A stretch of 64,000 nt of DNA from Cyanoderma ruficeps (GCA_008694505.1 VZDJ01007747.1:36207978-36271977); one strand, 5' to 3'. Shown: positions 1 through 12,850, numbered from the stretch's first letter. Notes: generated from the sequence alone by a model not told the origin. Numbers and translations are program-made.

Positions 1-1013
1 TGGTTTTGGAGAGGGGGATCACTACAGGACATGATGGACGGATATGATACCTAATATCAAACTGGTCAAAGATGGATTAGAAGCTCCACCTCAATCGTGA
101 TCATACTGACTGGAAAATCCCTTGTATGTGCCCCACACTCCTGACCTGGGGCCTTTGACAGGACTGTTTCTTGCCTTTTATAAACCCTCCCTTTTTGATT
201 CATGAGCCGAATGTCATGAAGCTGATACTTATCCAGGTCCTTTGTGAGTGATTCTGCATACATTCCTGTGGTCCCATTTCTAGGAGGACTTTCATTTGCT
301 CATTGTCATGATACTGTGCCTGTGGTAATGTAATGCAAACACCTGAGCCAAGCTGGCTTCCTACAGACAGGTGCATTTATTACAGGAACGAGTCAAACCT
401 CCCACAGCGTCTGATTATTTGAGGCCTTGCCCTTCTGAGGGGTGTCCCAGTCCCCTTCTTTGCCTTAGATGATAACAGACTCATTGAACAGATCTACTAT
501 CGTGATAGACTACAGACTCTTTCAGAGGTGATAAAAGCAATTTAAAAAGCTGATTCCGGAATTGATTTTTTTCCCCTATTTTTCATTAAAACCTTGAGAG
601 ATGTAGAATGTGGCTGAGGAGGAATTTTGTGTGTGTATACATTTTTCTATTAACAAGAATATATGGGGGACAAATTACAAAATATGGTGTTGAAATGTTG
701 TTTGATAGGATTCAGTCTTTCCACAATGCAGAGAAGACTGAACGCTTCACCAAGTAAATTGTTGAATCTTCCAAGGTGACATAATGTCTTATTCATTACG
801 TATCAAATCACAAAATGTGCAGAATTACTGAAATGTCCATTGCTGAAACAAAGAATGTAATTCTGGGGGATGAGTAAAATGCAGATCAGTCCAAACTTTG
901 TACTAAATTTATTTTTATTCCTATACAGTTAACCCTCAGTATAGTTAACAATGTGTGCAGGAGCATAGATGCGATTCCCTATAATACAATTCAATGATTG
1001 TATAGCTGATGTT
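1..1013. other. Non-coding AT-rich DNA
   Basis: No reading frame here looks like protein and no known repeat was recognised. Stops are frequent in all frames, and the one short minus-strand frame near the left edge has no coding character. It probably belongs to the same gene-free region as the rest of the window. Confidence 0.6.
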
Positions 1014-1072
1014 ATCCATATCTATATATCTATATGTATATATCTATGTGTGTGTGTGTGTATATATATATG
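1014..1072. repeat. TA/TG compound microsatellite
   Basis: Alternating TATATC and TATG words lead into seven TG units (1047-1060) and then about five TA units (1061-1070). This is a simple-sequence tract, probably polymorphic in length. Confidence 0.85.
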
Positions 1073-1080
1073 TTTTTATA

Positions 1081-1925
1081 AGCAAGAAAAATGAAGAAAT
1101 CTAAAATGGCTCAGTCACCAAATTGGCTGAAAGAAAGAACTTGAGCAGAGTAGAGATACATAAGGATGCAGAAAGACAGGATGGACACCGCTATAGCAGT
1201 GACAAGTTTATGGCAAGACAAATAATGATTGGGAAGAAATGAGGCAGCTAAATGATAAGGTGGGGAAAAGTAGATGTGGAAAGACTGATGCAAAAAAAGT
1301 GTGCTGTTTGGCAAGAGAGGAATTGCATGATGGTCTATGAAATTAGAGAGTAAAGAAAGATAAGATGAAGTGAAATTGGATTTAATGAGGTAGAAGAAAG
1401 GTGATTAGGGACAGAAAAAAATAGAATTTAGTGATGAGAAAATCCTGTTAAATTATCCAATAAATCTTCTTTCCACTCAAGCATTTCCCTTTCTCCTCCT
1501 TCTCTCCTGATAATTTCCAGGTTGGTTGTATCAGTGTCTAAGCATAGAGCAAATGCCCTTTTCACCATCTCTCCATAGAACCAGGAAAATTATATACGTG
1601 TGCTCCTGGCATGTAATCATAGTCTCCAGGCTTGTAGTTTACGTCGTGTCTTAGCTCTTTCCCAAGACCATGGTTAAAAAATCTAGTATCACTTTTTCAA
1701 GGTCTGCTTTGTTTAGAATTGTTTTTGGTGGGCATGAAATCCATTCATTATATGGGATGCTGTATATGATACAACCTTCTTTCCCCCTTTTTCATAATCT
1801 CTAGTGCATTAGTTAAATCTCTAGAATTTGTGCCATTTGCTTCTCTTTAATATCGTTTAGTTTCCTATTACAGTTTATTTAAATCCAAGTATAGGAGTTA
1901 GGAGCAGCAATACACGGTGCTTATC
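1081..1925. other. Non-coding, purine-rich on the plus strand
   Basis: From about 1085 to 1440 the plus strand is strongly enriched in A and G, with many AAGA and GAAA words. The rest is ordinary AT-rich DNA. The minus-strand frame across 1111-1314 simply reflects the pyrimidine bias of that strand. No repeat family was recognised. Confidence 0.5.
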
Positions 1926-2505
1926 TGTCATGGTTTAACCCAGGCAGCAGCCAAGTACCTACTGCTGATTCCTCACACCTTCCACCTTCCCCTCCCATGG
2001 AAGGATGGGCAGGAGAATCAGGTAAAAAACCAAACAAATAACACCTGTGGTTTGAGATAAGAATAGCTTTATAATTGAAATGAAGTCTAATAATGATAAT
2101 TATAATGAAAAGGGGGACAACAAAAAGAGAGAGAGAAATAAACCCCAGGAAGAACAAGCACTGCACACTGCAGTTGCTCACCATCTGCTGCTGACTGCCC
2201 AGGGAGTCCCTCGGCAGTGACTGGCCCCTCCCAGCCAACTCCCTGCTTATTTCCTGAGCATGTGTGGAATATCCCTTTGGGCCAAACAGGTTGGGTGTCT
2301 GGCTATGCTCCCTGCTGGCTTCTGGTGCAGCTCCTCACTGGCAGACATGAGCCACTGAAGAGTCCTAGATGTAGGGTGAGCACTGCTGATTAGCAGCCAA
2401 AACATCAATAATGTTATCAACATTATTCTCATCCTAAATCCAAAACACAGCACTGTGCCAACTGCTAAGGAGAAAATTAATGCCACCCCAGCCAAAACCA
2501 GGACG
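1926..2505 (-). mobile_element. Solo LTR of an avian endogenous retrovirus (likely ERVL-type)
   Basis: The plus strand opens with TGTCATGGTTTAACCC and closes near 2505 with CCAGCCAAAACCAGGAC, the two ends I recall for a common avian LTR family. Between them lie further blocks typical of that family: a GGTTTGAGATAA-like stretch near 2050, GGAATATCCCTTTGG near 2267-2281, and a segment around 2400-2450 about non-coding AACATCAATAATGTTATCAAC. The usual TATA and polyadenylation signals of this family lie on the other strand, so the element points left. No internal retroviral genes flank it, so it is a solo LTR. I see no clear target-site duplication, and the last base of the terminal CA appears mutated. 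The minus-strand frame at 2247-2495 is an LTR by-product. The ERVL assignment is from memory. Confidence 0.8.
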
Positions 2506-2936
2506 ATACAGCAGATAGCTTTCTATTAATTTAACTGAATTATATTCAGAAGGTAAAGTTCACAGATTTTGTGCAGTTTCCTTATTTTCCTATTTTTTTA
2601 ATTGATAAAAAAATTCAACACTTTATGCCTCATACATGTCTCATACTTCATACAACAGCCCATCAAAGCAACAATTGCCACTATTTCATTCTTGATGCAT
2701 CACCTTTCTGCCTGGATGTCATGGCACTGGGACCTTGTTTGGTAAGAATTTGCCTGTAGGTTAAAATTCAGTCTGTTTGGGCAGTAGAATGGAAGTGATA
2801 GCAAAATTACTCATTTCCCACAAAAAGTGGTTTAACAAAACAACCCTGGACAACACACAGTTTGCTGTTCTGAAAAAGGGTTCTTTTCAAGTCAGTGAGC
2901 TAGTAGAGATGGAGGACTGTTCTGAAAAAGCAGAAT

Positions 2937-2958
2937 AACTAAACTGCAAAGTTTAGTT
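2937..2958. repeat. Small perfect hairpin
   Basis: AACTAAACT (2937-2945) and its exact reverse complement AGTTTAGTT (2950-2958) are separated by GCAA. A 9-bp stem is short enough to be expected by chance a few times in 64 kb, so little weight should be put on it. Confidence 0.4.
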
Positions 2959-5754
2959 GCAAGAAGTACTTTAACTTGCGTATAGAAGGCTTTCCTGTGC
3001 AGTTACAGTAGATCTGATGCACCAGCTAAGCTCTTCAGTATTTAAATGGTGTGTTACAGAGTGGAAGGCAACTAAATTGAGCAGGAGTTTTGGAGATCTG
3101 ATATTTTAGTGATGACTAGTTACTTGTTTTTAAGCTTTTTGCTTTTTTTCTTTCTTTGAAGACTATTTTAAGAAATAAGAAGGAATCCGCTAAACTAAAG
3201 TTAATGCAGTTGTCATAAAAAAAGCCCAAAATCAGTTTAGTCAAATCATAAAGCTACAGGAAGTGTACTGTTATGCTTTTCCTACAAACTGGGATTGCCG
3301 AGTGGAAGTGTTTACTAACCAAGTCTTCCACCTCTATGTCCTTCATGGGAAAACATTCTGAGTGGTGCAGTTTCACAAGTCTATTTGTTCAGCTTGAGGT
3401 GCATTTCAAAACTGTTCTGGTCAATTAGATAAGCCTGATGGTTGCTCAGCAAAGTTCTTAATTTTTAGTGCTGTAAAGTTGCAAGGAAGTTCCCTTAAGT
3501 GGTAGTCCCCTTGACATGGAAGGTGCTGAAATCCAATCTGAGCAAGCTGCTTTCCTTTCCTGTAGTCTCTGGCTGATTACCCTGTCTCCATGAATTTGTG
3601 TTACTTACCCATTGTCAGCTGAAGCTGCAATTGGCAGTATTTTAGTGAAATAGAATTGTTAACCTCTTTTAAGAAGAGAAGCAATATCCAAACAAAGCCT
3701 ATATACCAAAATTTTGGAAAACTGCGAATATGAAAGTAAGGGCATTCCTAATGGCTATGAAAAAGAGAAAAAAGCTGAAGCAATCACAAAATTTAATGAG
3801 CGAAATAAGTGTATACTTTCAGCTCTGTACTTTATCTATTTCTTAAATACTTGTTATTAACAGCAAGGACTCTGCATATTAATCCTAAAACCTCTCTTTC
3901 CGGGGTGGATGATGCACACAGCTGTTTTTCCAGCCGTATGAGTACAGTCTGTGTTCTAGTGATGGACCAAACAGCCATTCTTTTACTGGTGATTCTTGCA
4001 TCAGGCTCTGAGCAGGTTCCTGCTGTGTGCGCCAGAGTCAAATTGTTTGTGAAGTGAAATTTGAAAGGAAGACAGCATGAAAGAATTTCATAAGGAATAT
4101 AAAATAAAACAAGATAGTTGTTGAAAGCTACAGGAAGCTTGAACTGGCAAGAAGAGAGGAAGTATTCTAAATTTATAATGAAAATCAATTATGCATTCAT
4201 TGCATTTGAAGAGGTCAGACATGATGAATTTAAATAGTACATGAGAATGAAGGCCATCTTTTATATTAAAGGCAGTACAACAGGGTGATGTGAGGAGAGG
4301 CAAAGATATATAGGAAGCAAATGGGGAAAATGGCAAGACTGAGGTAGTAAGGAACAAGAACATTTAATCAAACAGATCTGCTTTGTGACTAAATTGATTC
4401 ATGATTTTCAGACAATTCAAAACAATGATAACGTATTAGCCATAAAATTATACTGAAAAATGCTTAAAGCTGTTGAGAAAGTTAATAAAATAAGAAATTT
4501 CAAAGTGGATTCTCTCCAGCTTGCAACAACCTTTAAAACTTAAACAGAGTGGAGTAGTTCTTTCTTAAAATTTTATTCCTTTCTTACATATAGTTGCTGT
4601 GTATGCTTCTTGTTCTTATGAGGGGAATGCTAATTTTTTTTTCTGCTTTCTGCTATCTCCTGTCACATCTATTGTGTTTCCGCTGCTCCATTTAATTTGT
4701 GAATGTAGAATCCAAGCAAAGGGACTCAGCACAGGCCTGAGTAAATGCCGTGTGGGAGGAGTGGCTGTAGGGCTAAAGCAGAGTATGTTGCTCCACTTTC
4801 TGGGTTACTGGAGCAGAGAGTTATTCTTAGCAGGTATAGACTCCACTGAATAACACAGGCAGAAATTCAGCTGAACCTTTCTGCTTTACTCTGTTTAATA
4901 CACGTATTCTGGGATCTATGAAGACACCACATTGCTCGGCCATCATTCTGTTAGAAAATCAGATACTTTCTAGCTGGGGACCGTATAATTTTCATATGAA
5001 CTTGGACAATGTTTATATCGATAGCTAAACTCTGCTGTCAGACCCAATGGTTTTGTTAGAGCAAGGTATTGCTGTGGAGCTTGACCATACATAAATAGTT
5101 TGTATTGTGGAGTGTGACTGGGAAGTCAGAAACTTGCTCTGGTTTTCCTGGCCAAGGCATACCTTTGATCGTGAAAATTCCAGGTGAAATGAGTCCTTCA
5201 AGAGTTTAATCTCTATGGCCCTGAGCTAAGCACCATTAATGGCAAATGAAATCAGACAGGCTTGGCGGCTAAGACGGGTGAAGAAAAGTTGGAACAGAAA
5301 ATATTAAATTGCCATCTGAGTCTTTTACGTAACAACACGTTAGGGAAGTAAAGATTTTTCCCCAGAGGGTGGTTTCATGTACCTTGTTGTCCACGGGGTG
5401 CCAAGTTACCAAAGCAGGAAAGTGTGCTGGATATTTCCATTATGGCAGTTGTTATGATTCACTGGTTTTAATAGTATCCCCGGCTTTACTTGAGGGAATT
5501 CTCCAGGCAAGCTCCTAAAGTCTCACATGGGACCTAATAGCTTTATTGTTTTTATTTTTTTATCACAGACATATTCTTCATTTACTTATCGTCTGTGCTG
5601 AAAATGGCACCGTAATTCCTCTAGCCACAATTAGATAACCACAGTTAGGTTTAATCAATACTTATTCTTCTGAAGAATATTATACTGACATTGTGGAGTA
5701 TATCTCTCTCTGTCCTGACAAATACAATTACCACTGGAACAACAGCCTAAAGTC

Positions 5755-5800
5755 CCCCTAATTAATGTAATTGGTTATTTCCAATTAAATATTTAACACA
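5755..5800. promoter_or_regulatory. Cluster of homeodomain-like sites (candidate enhancer core)
   Basis: TAATTAAT (5759-5766) is followed by GTAATTGG and, six bases later, CCAATTA, giving three homeodomain-type cores in about 30 bp, two of them in inverted orientation. The flanks to about 5900 are low in CpG and look non-repetitive. This pattern is common in vertebrate conserved non-coding elements but also arises by chance in AT-rich DNA. No conservation data were available. Confidence 0.2.
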
Positions 5801-6796
5801 TGTGTGCTGTCCTCATAATTTAGAATCCTAGAAGTTCAGTTTGATTATCTATTAATGACTAGTTATTGCCCTGTGTTTGGTGATAATCCTAACAATGTTG
5901 GTGGTAGGCTTTTAGTGCATAGGATTTTTGACACTTTTTAAGGTGTGGTGGATTTTCATGTTGTATTTCCTTTTCCCTTGTGTTTTCCTTATTCTTTACC
6001 CTAGAAGTGAGTGTAGTTCTATGATACTTTTATGATATTTCTCCTTACCCTCACCAAAGTGCCTGGGGTTACTGTGCATTTGCTCCATGGACAAAGTTTT
6101 GGGCACTGAGTCACCACATGGAGATAGTTCTCTCTCTTTTCCATGAACCTCACAAGTATTAGATCTGGGAAAAGCTTGTAGATGTCCATGAGAAAGACAC
6201 ACTGACAAGAATATGGTGGACTATCAGCACACCAGATCAAGCAGAGATTTGTTTCTTAGAGGAGCAATAGGTAAAATAGGACAATCATCTCTTGTTTTCA
6301 AATTACCATTTTAGTGATCTCCAAGGCCTTAATTCAATTTCAGTCATGACTTAAATTTTGCTTTAAATTTAAAATTAAAAATGTATGCTTTTAAAACTTC
6401 TTTGGAGTATTAAAGTGTTTCATCATAATTTCTCTCATTTCAATACCTCTGTCCTGAACCAAAAGTACATTTTTTATTTCTTTTAAAAAAGGCACAGCAG
6501 GAGAAAATCCTTCCCTGCTAGGATCCAGTCAAATTTTCCTCATCGGTTAGGTTGACAGCAGGTTTGGCGCATTTATTAATTAAGACTGCAATTTGTTAGA
6601 ACAAACAAGATTCCAACCCTTTAGGAGGCCTACCTAGATTATAAATAAATAAAAACCATTGAAAAATTCTTCAGGGCACAAGCTAAGCAAAGAAAAAGAA
6701 GGGATTCTACTTTGACACAATTCTAGTTAAGTGGAGAGTACCTTCTTTTGAAAAATTATTCCAGGTAAGTTAGCAATATGTTAATAGTCTACAAGT

Positions 6797-6832
6797 GTGT
6801 GTATATATNATAATTTATTTTATTTTTTTTTG
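6797..6832. repeat. TG/TA microsatellite and T-run with an ambiguous base
   Basis: A short TG/TA tract contains an N at 6809 and is followed by a T-rich run. The ambiguous base inside a simple repeat suggests an unresolved assembly or consensus call, not a biological feature. Confidence 0.6.
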
Positions 6833-7167
6833 CTTGCTGGAGATTCATCAAAACAAAATGTATCATGAACTTGTATATGAATCTCCTTGTGAAAATCCAT
6901 CTTCAGGACTGACAGTTGTTCTTTCCCCTTTCTTGTTCATCTGATTGTATTTCCAGCTTTGGGGCACCTTGCTTTTATCTACTACTCAGCAGATAAAATT
7001 CTGTAACAGCAGTGATTACTGTGCATTGTGGGTTGGCACAAGCTCCTCTTCTTTTTCAAGAGAATGGACACTTGCCAGGTCCTTAAAGGCATCTCTGGCG
7101 GTCATCAATCTAGTCAAAGTTCCTTCCCTCAAGAAATGCAACCACCTTCTTCAGAATTACCATCCAA

Positions 7168-7198
7168 GAAAATTAACCAAAAGGGAAGGTTAATTTTC
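7168..7198. repeat. Perfect 11-bp hairpin, 9-nt loop
   Basis: GAAAATTAACC (7168-7178) and its exact reverse complement GGTTAATTTTC (7188-7198) flank a 9-base purine loop (7179-7187). The duplex is unbroken. No family was recognised. Confidence 0.7.
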
Positions 7199-8402
7199 AG
7201 ACATCATTTTCCATGTGGCATTTGTTACCCAGCAGACTTCTTCTTGAGCAGAACCCAAATACTAATCCTGGGGGCACAGTTGTCGTAAATTACTACAAGA
7301 GCTGCTCTTTGTGTGCCAACAGATACAAAAGATTTAGAGGATTATCAGCTGTCATGGTCAACTGTTGTATTTAGAAAGTCTAAACTGTTTTTGTGTTAGA
7401 GGCAGGCAGTGTGGCAATTTAGTAGGGTAGCACTAAGATTATTGATTTCAGATTTTGAGAGGCTTGTTAAATATATTGTGAAGGCCAATATTCTTTCATT
7501 CATTTTTTTATGAATGACCATCAACACTGAAACCTTGAAAGCTGAGTGTACAGTAGTTACGTGAATAAACCTCATGTTAATGCCCTCAAAAGAAGGAAAT
7601 AGCTGTTCACAACAAGCAAAGTCGTAATTCCTGTGCTGACCTGGCTTGTGTCTCCCTATTTACCAACACTTATGATTTTCCTGAATTTAAGTTTTCTATA
7701 CCTCATCCTGTGAACAGGGCTGTAGCCACTCCATTCCTTGATACAAAACCAGTGTGAGCAGTTGTGTCTTGTCTCACTGTCTTGGGATCAGGATTTCTGA
7801 ATTTTATTCTATGGCCAGGATTTGCTTCCAATAACATGCCTCTATCCACTGTTGTACATTTGTCCATGAGAAGCAGAAAATAATATAAGGCAAGCAAATA
7901 ATCTGCTTATCACTGGCACTAGAGCTTCAGAAATGAAAATGTTTTCCATAACTAACCTGATGACACTTTTTCAAGGAAGTCCAAGAGCTTTGTTCTGTGA
8001 ACTGGACTCACCTCTTTGTTACACTGATGGTAAAAAGGGTTCTTTGGTTGCATTTCTGGGGCAGTTCCAATGAAAATCAGGGACCTAGTCCAGCTACACA
8101 TACTGTAAAACAGAGCTGAATTTGAGTCATTAATGTGTTTTTCTTCAGATGTAAGATTTGGTTTCACCAATGTGCTGCTATAGTGGGTTGCTTTTGTAAC
8201 TACATTCATCTTTTGAAGTTGCAAATATGACAAAGACGTGCTGTCAAGGTAGGTCAGACGCAGAGAAGTGTATGAGATAGTCAGGAGAAGGATACTGTGG
8301 GCTGTGAGAGTGTCTGTGACCCAGAAAGTGGCAAAGAGGCGCATTTACTCTGTGTGTTGATGACATACTTTGTTTTTTTAAGAACTCGGTTACTCATTTT
8401 GC

Positions 8403-8428
8403 CATAATATTGGTTACTCAATATTATG
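8403..8428. repeat. Perfect 10-bp hairpin, 6-nt loop
   Basis: CATAATATTG (8403-8412) pairs exactly with CAATATTATG (8419-8428) across GTTACT. The stem is AT-rich and could be chance, but it joins a series of similar short fold-backs in this window. Confidence 0.55.
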
Positions 8429-11400
8429 TTTATTGGACAAGTGCCACACAGTTCATGATCAGCAGAAAACCGAGGTCACACCATTAACATTTTCTTGGAA
8501 TTCATAGCTAGATATTTTTTGCCTTTTAGCAGAACACAACTTCAAAATAAATAAATTTAAAAACCTGAAAGCTAATTGTAATACCTTGTAGGTCAATGAG
8601 TTGGTTTTCCAAAAAATTGCACTGCCTGACAATACCTGTCAGCAGCTTTGCAGTCATTCTGAAAGTCAAAACATTTGCTTAGGTACATCAATGTAAATGC
8701 CACTGCCTGATTTAAGTGTTCTGTGTTATTTGGCTGGATTTTTTCCCACAATTTTTAAGTGGCTTATAGTGTCTTTTCCTTGACAAAAGTAGTTAACAGC
8801 TAAAGAAAACAGAGTTGAAAGAGGCTCAGATTGTGGATATTTAATATCTGAGCTGTTCAACTTTGTACATCTGGGAAGTGGCTGCTTTGCTATGAAGGTC
8901 TGTGGGATCAGTTGAAAGGCTGATACTTGGTCACTGTTTCAAAGCCCTAAATGCTTTGTGCAGCCACTCCTGATTTTTCAGTAGGATGTATTAGCTTTCT
9001 AAATGTTTCTGTCAAAATTACTGAATGACCAGATGGTACTGGGTTCACTTCATGATTGGCTTTCAGATTGAGCCTGGACTTTATAATTTGGGATTTCAGT
9101 TCTGGTTTAGCGTGTATGGGTTTATCCCATCCCCAATTTCTCCCTCTCTGGCTTCTTGCTTTCCCAGTGACTTGTACTGACTTGACATGGGAAAGAGGCT
9201 GTTCCACAGTTGGATTGCAGCTTTTATTTTGGGTGTGCAGGGCAGGTGTGACCCTTTCCAGCTATAAATTATTGCTCCTCTCTGTCACCAGCCCCACACA
9301 TAGGCTGTGCTTCAGGATGTGCCTCAGTCTGTACCAGGAGCTGCTCGCTTTCATTACCTTCTCTCATTATGCCTCAAAGCAGAAAAGCATCATTTCAGCT
9401 GCTGTCTGTCCCTGGGCTTCAGACAGTACTTGGGCACTTAGGAAGGTTTCACCAGATTTGTCTGTGGACAGCTGTATTTAATGAAGATCTCCTGAGGATT
9501 TTTGAACAACACGGTATTTAAAATTACCAAAATTCAGTCTTCACAAATGCTTTTGTGAACATTTCATAGCCATGCCCAAACTGTTCTCCATGTTTTGTGC
9601 AGACAAGGAGAAATTATTTCAAAGGAAACATTGTATGCCATGCTGGATGACATCCTGCTGCTTCCAACCATTTTTTTGTTTGCCTTTTTTTTCCCCTCTC
9701 TGCTCCATCATATATTAATTCCGTCTCTTCCTCCTTCAGAGACAGATGGTGAGCTGGTGGTACTAATGAGCTCCCTGCTGCCCAGGGAAGGCGGATTGAA
9801 ATGCTTTGTGTTCTGAGAACTAACAGGCTGAGCACCCTCACTGAGGATGTAACACATGTGATGAAAGGTTTGATGCACAAATACTGTAGCACACTTTTTT
9901 TTACCGGCACCTATGAACCGTGTTTCCCCAAGAGAGGAACTTACCAAAACAGCCTTCCTAATAGTCCAATCCTTCCCGTGTTTATTGGAGTATTGCTCTG
10001 AATGGTACAATAATCTCTCTCTTTTATGGAGATGGAGAGAGCATTAGGTTGTGGACACATGGCAATTGAATGCCCCGCTTCTCTGGCATGAGCACACTGA
10101 GAAATAAAAACAAAGAGCACCTGCTGTTCCTTGGAATGAGTCTTTGAACATTTAAAAAACTTTCTTGGCAGAAAGCCATTCTCTTCTAGGCTGACTTTAA
10201 AAGGAATGCAATTAATTATAGGAGCCACAGACCTCTAAGGTAGCAAAATGTAATTATCCAGGGAGTCGTGATGGATTCTGTTATGTCTTGTTTAAAATGT
10301 AGCAGGATTGTCAAAAGTGACTTGTACTGAGGATGCAATTAAAGACAGACCCAGTTGGCTGGGAAGTCTAATGGCTGCAGTCGTGTGACCAATTCAAGGC
10401 TGCCTACAAATTTTGGAACAGTAGTTGTGTGGATTCAGCATGATCATGAAGAATATTTCAAAACCTAATGAATTAAGATTCTGCAAACTTTCGTGATAGA
10501 TTCATTATATGTTCTCTCTCCAGCAGAGACCACAAAGATGGATCCCTTTCCCCATACTCAGCAGAAAAACTTCAGTGAGACAGGATTTCTAATTCAGTAA
10601 ATGTGAAGCATTTGGGGTTTTGTGTTTAAAACCAAATAGATACTAATATCGGAGTATCTGTCTTTTTATATGAGATGTCTCCTTAAGAGAGACCATTTTG
10701 CAACTAAAGTTGAGAAAATTAAAAAAGGCTTTCTTTTAAATTACTACATAGAGATTGATCACATACTAGGGGATGGATAGTAATTCTAGCTCTAACCCGA
10801 GCAACTATTATAGCTGATAAAGAAGTGTGTGACTCTTATCAAAGCAGGTGCTTTGATATCTGTTGATTCAGGATAGTTCCCAGTCCACATTTAAGTTAAT
10901 TACTGTATACTAGCAAGTAACAGATGTGTTACAGATGGCTAGGGTGATTAAAATAAAAAAGCTCATAAATAAAGATTTTACAGGTTTGGAAGCTAACAAT
11001 AAATACACAAGTTAAAAGGACTGTATTAAAACTCAAATATTTTAGTAATTGAACTAAAATTGTCTTTGTTTATTTCTTATCTGTCAGTTGCTGTGAATAG
11101 GATTAAAACAGAATATTGAGTTACACACTCATTCCCATTTGCCTTAACTTCTGCTCTGCCGACAGTCACTCTGGGATAAAGTGTGTGTTCTCTCCTCCTG
11201 GTTCTGTGCTTTCACCAGCTTTCAGTAAGTGCATGAGGGTCAGTCTGGAAGTGGCTGGTGGTCTTTACATTTATGGAAATAAAGCTTTTTACAGACCTGT
11301 ACTGGTTTCACCACGAATCCTTTTACCAACATGTCTAGTTTATGGCTGGAAATTCTATGGCAAAGGGAGAGGAAGCCACACATAGACCAACACCTGTCTC

Positions 11401-12821
11401 AGAAAAAGCAATGTGTGTAGGGTCAAGAAGTTGAACCAAGGGTTCCCATAGGAACGGTGGATATATTGACAAAAGGCTTTTATTTTGTTGTTCTTTTACC
11501 CTTATTTTCATCTTAAGTCAAACCAATTGCAATATGGAGTCTCAAAAATTTTATATGACAAGAAAATGGTTTCCTGCCCAGCTGTGAAGGGCATCACTGC
11601 AAGGTGAGAAAGGTTATGAAATGTTAGTAGAGGAAATTACACAATCTCAGTGATATTAGTGTGTATGAATAGGCCTACCCAAATTCCAAATTAATAATAA
11701 AAATCTATACCAGCACATACATATTTATGTGTGTGTAGATACATGTATATGATATTTTATTTTCCAAAAGGTGTTCATCTGAGCATTGCTGTGTCATGTG
11801 AGAAAATTAGCACAAGATGCACTGCAGAAATATTTCCTTCTCTCATGTATTAAAATTGCTTCATATTAATGCTGTTAGTTTGGATTTTTTGGATATGGTA
11901 GAATATTGTCAAATATAATGCAGTACTATTCAGACATGTTTTAGGTTTGCTTTGTCACAGACACACCCTTAAAGAATTAGACAGGAAGAAATAATGTTGC
12001 CTTTACCTGGATTTGCATTACAAGCATCTTCCTAGAAATCACTTTTAAATTTCTGTCATGTCATATGAAAAAGTCTTTTCTTTCCATTTAATTGTGAGAC
12101 AGTTACCCCACCCCTCACTCAGATGTGCTGAAGATGTGAGCCAAATAAGTATTGAGAATTGATTAAACTTTCTCATTTCAGCATATGCTTCTGGCTCTGG
12201 GGAAAGCCAGGAAATTCTCTCCCAGTAAAGATAAATTGAGAGAAAATGCCTCTTCAGTGCTGAATAAACCACCTGTGCTTTAAGTATGGAGAAGCTTGGT
12301 TATTTTGCATCCAGTGAAACCTAAACATGTTGATATTGGAGGCTGTTTCCTTTTGTTAAACAGTTGTCACACTATACTGGCTGTAATTGTTAAATTTGCT
12401 CTGCCCAAATCCTCTGCAACTGATTGTTTCCCAAGCTATATGGATTCAGCTCTTCAGGTCTGTCTTCATATTAGGTTATTCTGTTCAGTTTTAGGATAAA
12501 CTATACCTGCTCGCTTTTATTTTTTTCAAAATATTTTGCTATTTCTTCTTTTATCCATCCTACATGCATTGACATAGACAAATTATTGTGCGTAATTCTT
12601 TTGAATATAGTCAGCACAAGAAAAATAATGTATTTAGATTGTGAGCAGTGAGCAGTGGAAGTAGCACAAGTAGATATTCCACTGCATTCAGATCATGTCC
12701 AAAAATGGCTTCTGAATGTCCAACACTACAGTTGTTTTGGCCAGGAGCACAAGGCTGTCATGCATATGGATCTGGATTTCTCTGCAGTCCCAAATCTGAA
12801 ATCTGACTTTGCAGAAGACTT

Positions 12822-12850
12822 GTATAATCCCTTTGTATAAGGGATTATAC
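12822..12850. repeat. Perfect 12-bp hairpin, 5-nt loop
   Basis: GTATAATCCCTT (12822-12833) is followed by the loop TGTAT and then the exact reverse complement AAGGGATTATAC (12839-12850). The pairing stops abruptly at both outer ends. This is the geometry expected if a polymerase switched strand and copied the just-made arm back, but it could also be a small structured element. Confidence 0.8.

Larger units (their letters stand above)
2506..6796. other. Non-coding stretch without recognised repeats
   Basis: About 4.3 kb of unique-looking AT-rich sequence. Short frames at 3809-4363, 4599-4853 and 5996-6240 overlap each other on both strands and have no domain, splice context or biased composition. 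A 9-bp hairpin lies at 2937-2958 and a homeodomain-site cluster near 5757-5790; both are listed separately. Confidence 0.5.
6833..12821. other. Non-coding stretch; hairpins only
   Basis: About 6 kb without a convincing exon. The longest frames (7952-8344 minus, 130 codons; 9056-9481 plus, 141 codons) overlap antisense frames and show no recognisable domain. The segment 10180-10400 is non-repetitive with several AATTA words and could be conserved, but that is a guess. Two perfect hairpins (7168-7198 and 8403-8428) are listed separately. Confidence 0.5.

Noticed and set aside
2247..2495. Minus-strand frame of 82 codons with a hydrophobic N-terminus
   Set aside because: It lies entirely within the LTR and is a known kind of by-product of this LTR sequence.
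4343..4360. Resemblance to the let-7 seed (TGAGGTAGTA)
   Set aside because: Only ten bases match and no complementary arm nearby would form a precursor hairpin.
9056..9481. Plus-strand frame of 141 codons
   Set aside because: Rich in Leu, Ser and Cys as expected for a pyrimidine-biased random frame; no known fold, and an antisense frame overlaps.
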